The notes under the pieces were generated by a model. It saw only the letters and a list, made by a program, of their open reading frames with translations. It had not been told where the DNA came from and ran no database searches. This document shows, one piece after another, positions 1-8,000 of a stretch of 37,500 nt of DNA (position 1 is the stretch's first letter; every line of letters starts with the position of its first letter). The DNA comes from Chitinophaga pinensis. GTDB lineage: Bacteria > Bacteroidota > Bacteroidia > Chitinophagales > CAMDFR01. Made by a program: the position numbers and the translations under genes. Location: positions 1-37,500 of the forward strand of contig CAMDFR010000016.1 of NCBI GenBank assembly GCA_945897725.1, in the 5' to 3' direction.

Positions 1-687
1 GAGATTTATGTGGCCTATAAAGATTATGAATGGATGATGGATTTTACGGAAGAGTTATTGGAAAAAATCGCTATTGAATTGCATGGAAAAACGGCCATTC
101 AAGTGGGTGATACAGTGATAGATTTTCAAAGACCCTTTAAAAGGATTACTATGTATGATGCTATTAAAGAGCATACAGGAGTTGATGTTTCTACTATGAA
201 CGAAGTCGAGTTAAGAGAAGTGTGTCAAAAACTACATATACCAGTTGATCCTTTTATGGGCAAAGGAAAATTGATTGATGAAATATTTGGTGAGAAATGC
301 GAAGGCAATTATATACAACCGACCTTCATCACAGACTATCCTGTTGAAATGTCACCACTCACAAAAAAACATAGAAGCAAAGAAGGCTTGGTAGAAAGAT
401 TTGAATTGATGGTGAATGGTAAAGAAATTGCAAACGCCTATAGCGAGTTAAATGACCCCTTAGACCAAAGAGCTCGTTTTGAAGAACAAGTTGCCTTGAT
501 GGAGAGAGGAGATCATGAAGCAATGTTTATCGATTATGATTTCCTAAGAGCATTAGAGTATGGCATGCCTCCTACCAGCGGTATGGGCATTGGGATGGAC
601 CGTCTAGCCATGCTTTTCACCAATCAATCTTCTATACAAGATGTTTTATTTTTCCCTCAAATGAGAATTGAAAAGACCAATGCATAA
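1..687 (+). CDS. lysS: Lysyl-tRNA synthetase, class II, C-terminal part (5' end outside window)
   Basis: The reading frame is open from base 1, so the gene begins upstream of the window; the first ATG-like codon inside is not the start. About 228 C-terminal residues remain of a family usually near 500. The catalytic domain is recognisable by the VERFELMVNGKEIANAYSEL stretch, typical of class II lysine enzymes (motif 2 neighbourhood and substrate pocket), and by GMGIGMDRLAML near the end, which is class II motif 3 with its ATP-contacting Arg. The enzyme charges tRNA-Lys with lysine in the cytoplasm. An insert around residues 55-95 of the visible part resembles that of other bacterial LysRS. 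The LRR gene follows 43 bases later. Confidence 0.95.
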   Translation, partial: EIYVAYKDYEWMMDFTEELLEKIAIELHGKTAIQVGDTVIDFQRPFKRITMYDAIKEHTGVDVSTMNEVELREVCQKLHIPVDPFMGKGKLIDEIFGEKCEGNYIQPTFITDYPVEMSPLTKKHRSKEGLVERFELMVNGKEIANAYSELNDPLDQRARFEEQVALMERGDHEAMFIDYDFLRALEYGMPPTSGMGIGMDRLAMLFTNQSSIQDVLFFPQMRIEKTNA

Positions 688-730
688 TATTTGTGCATCG
701 TACATCGTTCCTCTAATTCAACGAATTTTT

Positions 731-2503
731 ATGAAAAAATATTTTTTTATTCAATGTTGTTTATTCATCCTGGCAGCGAACTTTTCTATGCAGGCACAGG
801 ACACTTCACGATATAAAAATCCCTACGAAATCATAAAGCCGAATCAAAAATTTGACGTGACGCCATGGGATTCTATTTCTGCCTTCGCCTATAAAAAACA
901 TACGCTAGAAGTGGATGCTGCGCAGATGGCTACCATCAACGAAAGAATCAATAATGGCATTGCAGATAAGGAAAATACGAAATATTTACTCATTGACAGA
1001 TGCAATTTAAAGAACGTAAACACGGCGATTACACAGCTGACTTCATTAGAAGAAATAGTGGTAACCAAATGTCCAGAGCTAGATCTTTCGAGCTTTTTGA
1101 GCTTGATAAGCAGTTTGCCGAATCTAAAAAAACTAGAATTAAGCAGTGGTAGATACGCTGTTCTTCCTGATAATATTAGTGGGCTAAAAACTTTGGTAGA
1201 GCTAAATATCAAGAACAATAAGTTGCGTGATTTACCTAGTTCATTATCGAAATTACCGAATCTTAAAAGCCTGAATCTCGCGAACAACCCATATATCGCA
1301 GAACAGATTTTGTTTGACAAAACAGCAGAGATTAGTACTTTAGAAAGCTTAAATATATCCTATTGTCAGATTGCTACCATCCCTGCTAATATTGGGGATT
1401 TGACCCAGTTAAAGCATTTGGATCTCAGTTATAACGCAATGATTGTGTTGCCAACTGAGTTTAAAAATTTACAGAAATTGACTACCTTGAATTTGACTTC
1501 TAATCGATTATTGAATATCGAAATTGCTTTTCCAATACTTGCATTATTGCCAAATTTAAAAAGTTTAGATGTCTCCTATAATAGATACAGCGGGCTTCCT
1601 GAGAGCATAGGACTGATTAAATCGTTGGAAGAATTGATTGCTGTTGGCAATAGTTTTGTGGAGTTACCTTCCAAAATTGGGGACTTAGTCAATTTAAAAA
1701 AATTGGATTGCAGTTTGGAGAATGCCTCTGCAAGAGTAAGGATGACAGAACTTCCAGCCTCTTTTAAAAAATTGACACAGCTAGAATATATCGACTTTAC
1801 AGGCCATGCACTCACCAAATTAAATGGCTATTTCAAAGGCAAAGAAAATTTATCGCATATCAATTTAAGTTCTAATAATTTAGAAAGTATACCTACAGAT
1901 ATTACCGATTGTATATCGTTAGAATATCTGAATTTGAATTCGAACAGTATCGTTGAAGTGCCTGCTGCCATCGGTAGTTTAAGCAAGTTGACAACCTTGT
2001 TGTTGGATGGAAATTACTTTAACAAATTTGATAAAAAGATTAAGACATTACCAGATGAATTGTTTAATTTAAAAGAACTAAAAACACTAACACTGAATGA
2101 TAACGTGATTGAAGTGATTTCTGAAAAAATAGGCAATTTAAAACTATTAGAAAATCTTCAAGTAAGAGACAATTTACTTAAAACATTACCAGCGGCCATC
2201 ACCAATGTAAAGAATTTAAAAGTTTTGAATCTAAAATCGAATGAGCTGGAAGCCTTGCCAAAAAACATGAATAAGCTTGATAAATTAGAAGAACTCAATG
2301 TAGCTTACAATCCCAAATTAGATTTTAACAAAGAAGTGATTACGATTTCTCAAATCAAAAGTTTAAAGAAATTAGACATCAGCTACAATAAAGTACAGGC
2401 ATTAAAAGAGCAGCAATTCAAGGATTATTTAAAAGATTGCGAAGTCATCAATATTAATTTGGTTGAAAAAAAGACGACACCATTGAGTGGTGATCCTAGA
2501 TAG
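731..2503 (+). CDS. Secreted leucine-rich-repeat protein
   Basis: 590 residues. The open frame extends upstream to 668, but I start at ATG 731 because it opens directly with a signal peptide (MKK, hydrophobic core, then SMQAQD; cleavage probably after the Ala of MQA). The rest is mostly a long array of about 23-residue leucine-rich repeats of the form LxxLxLxxNxLxxLPxxI, roughly residues 95-575, with several degenerate units. This predicts an exported protein with a curved solenoid for protein-protein contact; no partner or enzymatic domain is visible. The C terminus (TTPLSGDPR) shows no obvious T9SS sorting domain, so it is probably periplasmic or exported without that signal. It lies 43 bases after lysS and may be co-transcribed with it. 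No specific function can be given. Confidence 0.85.
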   Translation: MKKYFFIQCCLFILAANFSMQAQDTSRYKNPYEIIKPNQKFDVTPWDSISAFAYKKHTLEVDAAQMATINERINNGIADKENTKYLLIDRCNLKNVNTAITQLTSLEEIVVTKCPELDLSSFLSLISSLPNLKKLELSSGRYAVLPDNISGLKTLVELNIKNNKLRDLPSSLSKLPNLKSLNLANNPYIAEQILFDKTAEISTLESLNISYCQIATIPANIGDLTQLKHLDLSYNAMIVLPTEFKNLQKLTTLNLTSNRLLNIEIAFPILALLPNLKSLDVSYNRYSGLPESIGLIKSLEELIAVGNSFVELPSKIGDLVNLKKLDCSLENASARVRMTELPASFKKLTQLEYIDFTGHALTKLNGYFKGKENLSHINLSSNNLESIPTDITDCISLEYLNLNSNSIVEVPAAIGSLSKLTTLLLDGNYFNKFDKKIKTLPDELFNLKELKTLTLNDNVIEVISEKIGNLKLLENLQVRDNLLKTLPAAITNVKNLKVLNLKSNELEALPKNMNKLDKLEELNVAYNPKLDFNKEVITISQIKSLKKLDISYNKVQALKEQQFKDYLKDCEVININLVEKKTTPLSGDPR

Positions 2504-2744
2504 ATTTTTTTTGGTAGTCTGGAAGTACCTTCGACTATGATAAGCTTGTCATTCATTGTATGAAGATTCCTTTTCTCAATAAGGCTTCTGTCCTATATAA
2601 CTAAAGTTAGCTCCCTATGGTAAGAACTTCTTTTGAATGCAAACGCGCAAGCGATATGCTTGCAGAAGGAAGCTCGTTTTACTCAGAAGCTTGTGAGAGC
2701 ATAAAATGTGCAATAGCACTCAAAAGTAGATGATATAACGAAAA
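2504..2744. other. Non-coding stretch after the LRR gene
   Basis: This region lies between the end of the LRR gene and the structured repeat at 2745-2850; the whole gene-free gap runs 2504-2858. I see no convincing reading frame. The only local structure noted is a small hairpin, GCAAGC/GCTTGC with a five-base loop near 2646-2664. No U-tract terminator is evident. Confidence 0.5.
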
Positions 2745-2850
2745 GCGCCTGAGGGATGGCAGTGGAAAGCCCGGAACGTAGTGAGCTCCGAACGAGTCCG
2801 AACTTGTAACGTACAGCCCGACCGAAGGGCAGGCCCAGAAGAAATCAGGC
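2745..2850 (+). repeat. Structured intergenic repeat, copy 1
   Basis: A GC-richer block in AT-rich surroundings. It contains GAGGGATGGC (2751-2760) followed at once by AGTGGAAAGCCCG (2761-2773); the second motif recurs exactly, and the first with one change, in the minus-strand copy at 15962-16031. Visible pairings are GCCTGA (2747-2752) with TCAGGC (2845-2850) as a closing helix, CGGA (2772-2775) with TCCG (2787-2790), and GCCC (2816-2819) with GGGC (2827-2830). It lies between two converging genes, on the strand of the upstream LRR gene. It resembles dispersed intergenic elements I recall from Bacteroidota genomes. Whether it is a REP-like repeat, a terminator-associated RNA or a separate small RNA cannot be decided here. 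Confidence 0.6.
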
Positions 2851-2858
2851 AAGCATTC

Positions 2859-3221
2859 TTACATTTCCTTTTTCGTTGGTATCATTATAGAGCCTACAAA
2901 AGAGTAGATGATATACGATAGAAAATGGTAGATGGTAAAAATTTTATCATAGCCATAATGTTTTTTAAGCAGGGCAAAAACGAGAACAGCGATGATGATT
3001 TTGAGAAATAAACTAAAGCCGTAGCTACCAAAAAAGATAGTGTTTCTACTTTGCTGCACACTCCAGGACATCAAGGCTAGATTGAGGCTAGAGAACAACA
3101 AAAAGCAAGAGTTCGAAACAAAATAAGGCAATAAATCCACCTGTTTGTAATAATTGAGCAAGCTTCCAATGAGCAGCAGAAAAACATATAAAATGGAGAA
3201 ATACAGAAATGATTTTTTCAC
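2859..3221 (-). CDS. Small integral membrane protein, last gene of the bactofilin cluster
   Basis: 120 residues with about four hydrophobic segments (roughly 5-22, 33-52, 66-84 and 96-112), starting MKKSFLYFSILYVF and ending with a basic tail. It lies 26 bases after the AtpI-like gene and should belong to the same transcript. In many Bacteroidota a hypothetical four-helix membrane protein of this size occupies this position, between the AtpI-like gene and atpB, and is thought to be a second AtpI-like accessory protein. That assignment rests on position and topology only, as I see no diagnostic motif. No ATP synthase genes follow. Confidence 0.7.
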   Translation of the reverse strand: MKKSFLYFSILYVFLLLIGSLLNYYKQVDLLPYFVSNSCFLLFSSLNLALMSWSVQQSRNTIFFGSYGFSLFLKIIIAVLVFALLKKHYGYDKIFTIYHFLSYIIYSFVGSIMIPTKKEM

Positions 3222-3247
3222 AAAAAATATTTAGAAATAAAGTGCAA

Positions 3248-3478
3248 TTATTTATCGGACGTGATAATATCTTTGATGGCAACATACATGGAAAGACATA
3301 CAAAGACTAAGGTAGAAATGCCGAGTATCAAATGATTGGCGGGTTTTACTTGCTTTTCTATAAAATAACCTAAAGCATAACCCATCAAAATAATCGCAAT
3401 CATTTGACCAGCCAACCCCATGTATCGTAGGTAACTATTGGGTGATTTATTTGTTGGTTTCTGATTTGAGTCTTGCAC
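3248..3478 (-). CDS. AtpI/AtpZ-like ATP synthase accessory membrane protein
   Basis: A two-helix membrane protein. The YLRYMGLAGQMIAIILMGYA stretch, the GYFIEKQ loop and a second helix ending in AIKDI match the AtpI/AtpZ-like family, which assists assembly or ion supply of F-type ATP synthase. The start is uncertain. An ATG at 3544 would give 98 residues but overlap the bactofilin gene by 98 bases. GTG at 3478 gives 76 residues, the size usual for this family, with a 32-base overlap, so I chose it; ATG at 3421 would remove almost all the tail before the first helix. It lies between the bactofilin and a small membrane protein gene. Confidence 0.75.
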   Translation of the reverse strand: MQDSNQKPTNKSPNSYLRYMGLAGQMIAIILMGYALGYFIEKQVKPANHLILGISTLVFVCLSMYVAIKDIITSDK

Positions 3479-3884
3479 TACTTTCTGTGTTTTGTTGATG
3501 GGCTGCAGGGGTGGCAGGAGCTCCTCCCATACTACATTTCCCATTTATTTTTGCCCCTTCTTCCACCACTAATTTTGCTGCGTAAATATCACCATCAATC
3601 ACAGCAGTTTTGCGCAAAAAAACAAGTTCAGAAATATGGAGATTGCCTTTGATTCGTCCTTCGATGGATGCATTTTTGCATTGCACATCGCCTTCAATGA
3701 TGCCTGATTCTCCAACAGCCAATTTAGAATTGATGGATACTTTTCCGATTACCTTACCATCAATACGAATATCACCTTCAGTTTTAATATCACCTGTAAT
3801 GGTTGTGCCCATTCCCAACATATTCATAGCCTTTAGTAACTGTTCTGGTGTATTTGATTTAACTCCAAGCATTCCTGTTAACAT
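3447..3884 (-). CDS. Bactofilin (polymer-forming cytoskeletal protein)
   Basis: 145 residues. After a short N-terminal tail, about residues 28-120 form the bactofilin beta-helix: repeated short turns such as GDIKTEGDIRIDGKVIGKV, EGDVQCKNASIEGRIKGNL and DGDIYAAKLVVEEGAKINGK, with Gly/Asp turns and alternating hydrophobic residues. An Ala/Pro/Gln-rich tail follows. Bactofilins polymerise without nucleotide and often position cell-wall enzymes. The M23 peptidase gene ends 12 bases upstream, a pairing known from bacteria where bactofilin and an M23 enzyme together set cell shape. The 3' end overlaps the AtpI-like gene. Confidence 0.93.
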   Translation of the reverse strand: MLTGMLGVKSNTPEQLLKAMNMLGMGTTITGDIKTEGDIRIDGKVIGKVSINSKLAVGESGIIEGDVQCKNASIEGRIKGNLHISELVFLRKTAVIDGDIYAAKLVVEEGAKINGKCSMGGAPATPAAHQQNTESSARLKSETNK

Positions 3885-3896
3885 TCTATTTTTGAT

Positions 3897-4790
3897 TTAA
3901 AATTTAATAAAATTGGCTGGATCCATACCTACGCCATTTTTCCATATTTCGAAATGCAAATGCGGACCGGTGGACTTTTCGCCACTATTACCAATGATGG
4001 AAACCACCTCTCCTGCTTTAACAAAATTACCAATTTTTTTCAATATTTTCGAATTATGTTTATAGATAGATACTAGGTTATTTGCATGCTGGATAGCAAT
4101 TTCATAGCCTCCATCAAGGGTCCAATTACTAGAGATGATTGTTCCATCTAAACAAGCTTTTACAGGTTCGTCAACAGGGGCAACCACATCCACACCATAA
4201 TGTCCTTGCTTGGCATCATATTTAGAAGTGATGATTCCCTTCACTGGCGGAAAAAAATATAGATTATAAATAGACTCATCACTATTGGTATTGACACTTT
4301 TTTTATCACTATACTTTAAACTAGTGCCTTGCATCATTTTCATTTCATTTCTCAAAGCCTCATCTTCAGGAGAAATTGAAAACAAATTGATGGTATCTGT
4401 TTTTACCTGCGGTTTTAAGCCTTTCTTGTTGTAGGTGGAATCGAAGGTTCCGTTGAGAACATTATTAATATTGGCGATTTTCATATTATTGGCAGCCATA
4501 GCCGTCAGAATAGAATCTGTAGAATATTCTAATTTCAATATTTTACTTCTGTAGCCAAAATCGCCTTGGTATCCTGGAATATAATATTTTAATGGAGTAT
4601 AGATAATGAGCATAGCAGTGATGAAAACCAAAGAAACAAAGATGGTGCTGCTCAATATCACCATATTTCGCTTCGTGAGTTTAACAGAAGCAACTTCTTT
4701 AAAGGAATCATCCCTCAGCACTACAAAACGATATTTGACTCTTTTTACCTTGTTGGTATTAAATAAATCAAAGCCAGATTTTATATCCAT
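3897..4790 (-). CDS. Membrane-anchored M23 (LytM-type) peptidoglycan endopeptidase
   Basis: 297 residues: a basic cytoplasmic N terminus, one membrane segment at about 43-64, a linker, and a C-terminal M23 domain (about 180-295). The zinc ligands look intact: H197 and D201 in GHYGVD, and H279 in GPHLHFE, with H245 and H277 as the other active-site histidines. It should therefore be an active endopeptidase cutting peptide cross-links of the cell wall from the periplasmic side. It is the first gene of the leftward cluster with bactofilin, which suggests spatially controlled wall cutting. The start at 4790 keeps the N-terminal VKRVKYRF element that resembles the start of Bacteroidota relatives (MxKxKYxF). 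Confidence 0.92.
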   Translation of the reverse strand: MDIKSGFDLFNTNKVKRVKYRFVVLRDDSFKEVASVKLTKRNMVILSSTIFVSLVFITAMLIIYTPLKYYIPGYQGDFGYRSKILKLEYSTDSILTAMAANNMKIANINNVLNGTFDSTYNKKGLKPQVKTDTINLFSISPEDEALRNEMKMMQGTSLKYSDKKSVNTNSDESIYNLYFFPPVKGIITSKYDAKQGHYGVDVVAPVDEPVKACLDGTIISSNWTLDGGYEIAIQHANNLVSIYKHNSKILKKIGNFVKAGEVVSIIGNSGEKSTGPHLHFEIWKNGVGMDPANFIKF

Positions 4791-4797
4791 ATGAATT

Positions 4798-4831
4798 CAA
4801 AAGTAGGCTAAATTAAGCTTTTCTAGCCAAA
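4798..4831 (-). promoter_or_regulatory. Candidate promoter of the M23-bactofilin operon
   Basis: Read on the minus strand, TTTG (4828-4831) is followed after 22 bases by TACTTTTG (4798-4805), a match to the Bacteroidota -33/-7 pattern TTTG...TAnnTTTG. The -7 box ends only seven bases before the start codon at 4790, so the transcript would be nearly leaderless. Either that is real or the true start lies slightly downstream. Confidence 0.4.
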
Positions 4832-4954
4832 GAAGCGCTTATTTTTTTGCTCAGAACCCAAGTTAATTTACAATATTGATAAAATAAAATATCAATCTGT
4901 TCGTTGCTCTTTTAATCCCTTTAAAAAAGATAAGACTGATAGGATAAAAAAAAC

Positions 4955-4962
4955 TAAATTTG
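4955..4962 (+). promoter_or_regulatory. Candidate -7 element for porW
   Basis: TAAATTTG matches the Bacteroidota -7 consensus TAnnTTTG and lies 57 bases before the porW start at 5020, giving a leader of about 50 bases. I do not see a good TTTG at the -33 distance. The box also overlaps the upstream TTG codon at 4960, which argues against that codon as the start. Confidence 0.4.
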
Positions 4963-5019
4963 TTGTGCAGTCTTTCTACACTTTTTGATAAGACTGTAAT
5001 ACGTAACTTAAATATTTAT

Positions 5020-7992
5020 ATGAGAGGTCAGACATTGAATTTACTATATATCTTTGGTTTTTTACTACTGTTTTCGTCCTGCAACAAGACAAATAAATCT
5101 GCTTTAACTCAAGGATATCACGACCTCACTTCTCATTACAATACTAATTGGAATGCGAATGACAAATATAAAACGGCCGTCAAAAACATCAATCATAAGC
5201 CAGGAGATGATTTTGATTCCCTAATCAATCTTTATTCATACGAAAACAAAGCAGCAGCGGCAGTATTTGGGGGAGATTATGATGCTATCATTAAAAAAGC
5301 AACCACTTCTATACAGCAACATGCTATTAGCAAATGGAGTGATGACAATTTCTTTTTGATGGGCATGGCGCATTATTTAAAAGGCGATTATTTAAAATCG
5401 GCAGACCATTTTCAGTACATCACCTCTGAATACAAAACAGGCTATAAGGATGAATTTGTAAACAAGGACAAACTAAAGAAGAGAGCGAAAAAGGAAAGAG
5501 AGAAAAAAATAAAGCTGAAAGAGAAAATCAAAAAAGAGAAAAAGACAGAAAATAAAACAGCCTTAAAAGAAGCATTGAATGCTAGAGCACACGAGAAAAA
5601 ACTTGGAGCACACCCAGCTAGAAGCGCTTCTGTGATTATGCTTGCGCGATCGTATATCAAAAATCAAGAGTTGGACAAAGCCCAATCTGTACTCACTTTC
5701 ATTGAAGCAGATAGAACCATACCGGACAATTACATGACCGATTTTAAATTGGCACAAGCAGAATATTTCATTGCAAGTGCCAGCGAAATAAAAGCCATTG
5801 CTCCACTTAAGCTTGCCATCTCTGAAATAAAAAAGAAAAAAGAAAGAGCCAGACCTAATTACGTATTGGCTCAACTCTATGAAAGGAATGGCTTTAAAGA
5901 TTCAGCAGCAGCAGCCTATTCAGCGGTTTTGAAATGCAATCCCGATTACAATATGGAATTTAATGCAAAATTGAAGATTGCAGAATTAGCGGCGGGAGGT
6001 TCATCAGCACTTGAAGCAAAAAGCATCCTTATTAAAATGGCTAGAGATGGAAAAAATGCTGATATGCTTGATCAGATTTATTATCAATTAGGGAGAATTT
6101 ATCAGAACGAAAATAATTTATCAGAAGCAATTGTGAACTACAAAAAATCTCTTGCTAAAAACAAGTCCAATGCAAAGCAAAAAGGCTTGACATATATAGC
6201 GCTCGCTGACATTTACTATAATGATGAAGCCTATAGAGATGCAAGAAATTATTATGATAGCACACTAACCATCATTAATAATAAAGTGGCTCAATATTCG
6301 ATTGTAAAAGAAAGAAGCAATATCCTAAGCAACTTAGTCACCCAACTTGATATTATTGAAACAGAAGACAGTCTTCAAATGATTGCTAAACTTGGAGATG
6401 CGGAGCGAAAGAAAAGAGTTTCTGATATCGTTTTTAATGAATTGAAAGCGAAAGAAAAAGAAAAAGAGGATAAGTTGAAAATTGAAAGTTCTGCATTGGT
6501 TAGCAAGTTAGAGGTAGATGACCCAAGCGCTTCTTTTTATTTTTACAATCAAAATTCTAGGAATAAAGGCTATAGTGCCTTTAAGAAAACATGGGGCGAA
6601 AGAAAACTAGAAGATAATTGGAGAAGAGGAGAAAAATCCTTTGATGCTTCAAGTAGTGGAACAGCTGGTTCAAGCGATACAGGCAGCAGTGATAATGTTG
6701 TGAGTTTTGAACAGAAGAAAGAGATTGATAGAATTAATAAATTATTGCCCACTAGCGAAGACCAAATAAAAAAAAGTAATGATAGGATGATAGATGCCTA
6801 CTTCTTATTGGCCAACGCTTATAAAGACGATTTTAATAATTTAGTAAAGTCGATAGAGACTTTTGAAAAATTATTGGCGAGATTTCCTGCAAATAAATAT
6901 GAAGTAGAGTGCTATTATAATCTATACCTATTGTATGGCAAAACAAATAATGGCCCCAAAGCAACTGCCAATAGAGATAAGATTCTAAAAGATTTTGCCG
7001 CTTCAAAATTTGCACAAGCGATCAATGATCCTAAGGCTGTGAGCAAAGTAAAATCTAATGATGAAGTGGCATTGGAATATTACAATACCACCTATGACTT
7101 ATATAGCACAAAGCAATATGACCAAGTGATTTCAAGAAGCAAAGAGGCCATTGTTAAATTTAAAGGAACGAAGTTAGAAGCATCCTTTGCCTTCTTAGGA
7201 GCAGTATCTTTAGGTTATACCAAGAAACTGGACGAATATAGCATTGCTCTTGATAAATTTATCAAGACTTATCCTACGCATCCATTAAAAGACAAAGCAG
7301 CAGAATTGATGCTATATCTAAGCGACATTGACAAGTATCGCAAAGAGGATTCTATCGCAAGCATTGGGAAAGCGCCTGACATTATAAAATCAGTTGTGAA
7401 GGATAGTGTAGAAGTCAAAAAGGCTGATATAAAAAAGGTAGAGGAGGTTAAGGAAATCATAAAAGAAGATAGCAAAAAGGATAAGAAAGATAAGAAGGAT
7501 AAAAAAATAAAAGAGCATTTTGACGATTCATTGGCTGCTTATACAGATTCAATGGCTATAGTCATTCGTACAGATTCTTTAGTGAAGCAAGGTGACTTGA
7601 TGCCAGCAGGTATGGATTTAAGTAAATTTACGAGAGATGAAAAGGCTATTCATCGACTTATCATCAAACCTGTAAAGGTTGACTTGGCGAATATTGACCT
7701 AATCAATCGTATCAAGGAATTTGACAATAAAACGCCAGCAAATAAGCGCTTAACTGTTTCGAATCTATTGTTAAATGCAGAAACGAAGATCATCGTAGTG
7801 AAAGAATTTTTGGATGAGGCTTCTGCGATGACCTATTATAATTCGCTGATAGCAAGTGAAGATTTCTTGAAAGGCTTAAATAAAAAAGACTATAAAATTT
7901 TCGTCATCACTGCCAAAAATCAAAGTGTTGCTGTTGGTGGAAACTTGCTCAACGAAGCATACTGGTTCTTTAAGAGCAATTATCCAAAATAA
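5020..7992 (+). CDS. porW: SprE/PorW-like TPR lipoprotein of the type IX secretion system
   Basis: 990 residues from ATG 5020. The frame is open from 4960, but only this start opens with a lipoprotein signal (hydrophobic core ending LLLFSSC, lipid-bearing Cys at about residue 21). Helical TPR-like repeats fill most of the protein, for example around AISKWSDDNFFLMGMAHYLKGDYLKSADHF and ADIYYNDEAYRDARNYYD. Two strongly charged Lys/Glu-rich segments are present, one near residues 145-185 and one near 810-835. The last 60 residues (VVKEFLDEASAMTYY ... WFFKSNYPK) match the C-terminal module I know from SprE/PorW proteins. The family is an outer-membrane-associated lipoprotein needed for T9SS secretion and gliding. 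It is divergent from the M23-bactofilin operon and 8 bases before the AI-2E gene. The family call is from pattern memory, not alignment. Confidence 0.75.
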   Translation: MRGQTLNLLYIFGFLLLFSSCNKTNKSALTQGYHDLTSHYNTNWNANDKYKTAVKNINHKPGDDFDSLINLYSYENKAAAAVFGGDYDAIIKKATTSIQQHAISKWSDDNFFLMGMAHYLKGDYLKSADHFQYITSEYKTGYKDEFVNKDKLKKRAKKEREKKIKLKEKIKKEKKTENKTALKEALNARAHEKKLGAHPARSASVIMLARSYIKNQELDKAQSVLTFIEADRTIPDNYMTDFKLAQAEYFIASASEIKAIAPLKLAISEIKKKKERARPNYVLAQLYERNGFKDSAAAAYSAVLKCNPDYNMEFNAKLKIAELAAGGSSALEAKSILIKMARDGKNADMLDQIYYQLGRIYQNENNLSEAIVNYKKSLAKNKSNAKQKGLTYIALADIYYNDEAYRDARNYYDSTLTIINNKVAQYSIVKERSNILSNLVTQLDIIETEDSLQMIAKLGDAERKKRVSDIVFNELKAKEKEKEDKLKIESSALVSKLEVDDPSASFYFYNQNSRNKGYSAFKKTWGERKLEDNWRRGEKSFDASSSGTAGSSDTGSSDNVVSFEQKKEIDRINKLLPTSEDQIKKSNDRMIDAYFLLANAYKDDFNNLVKSIETFEKLLARFPANKYEVECYYNLYLLYGKTNNGPKATANRDKILKDFAASKFAQAINDPKAVSKVKSNDEVALEYYNTTYDLYSTKQYDQVISRSKEAIVKFKGTKLEASFAFLGAVSLGYTKKLDEYSIALDKFIKTYPTHPLKDKAAELMLYLSDIDKYRKEDSIASIGKAPDIIKSVVKDSVEVKKADIKKVEEVKEIIKEDSKKDKKDKKDKKIKEHFDDSLAAYTDSMAIVIRTDSLVKQGDLMPAGMDLSKFTRDEKAIHRLIIKPVKVDLANIDLINRIKEFDNKTPANKRLTVSNLLLNAETKIIVVKEFLDEASAMTYYNSLIASEDFLKGLNKKDYKIFVITAKNQSVAVGGNLLNEAYWFFKSNYPK

Positions 7993-8000
7993 ACACGAAA

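Noticed and set aside
668-730. Extended N terminus of the LRR protein from ATG 668
   Set aside because: It overlaps lysS and puts 21 residues before a clean signal peptide that begins at ATG 731.
2504-2858. CRISPR array or insertion sequence end
   Set aside because: There are no regularly spaced direct repeats, no terminal inverted repeats and no transposase; the structure is a single palindromic block.
4960-5019. Extended N terminus of the porW frame from TTG 4960
   Set aside because: It would place 20 polar residues before the lipoprotein signal and overlaps a -7 promoter box; ATG 5020 gives a proper signal peptide.
5442-5874. Minus-strand frames inside porW
   Set aside because: They are shadows of the Lys/Glu-rich coding segments, with Phe/Ser-rich low-complexity translations and no motif.
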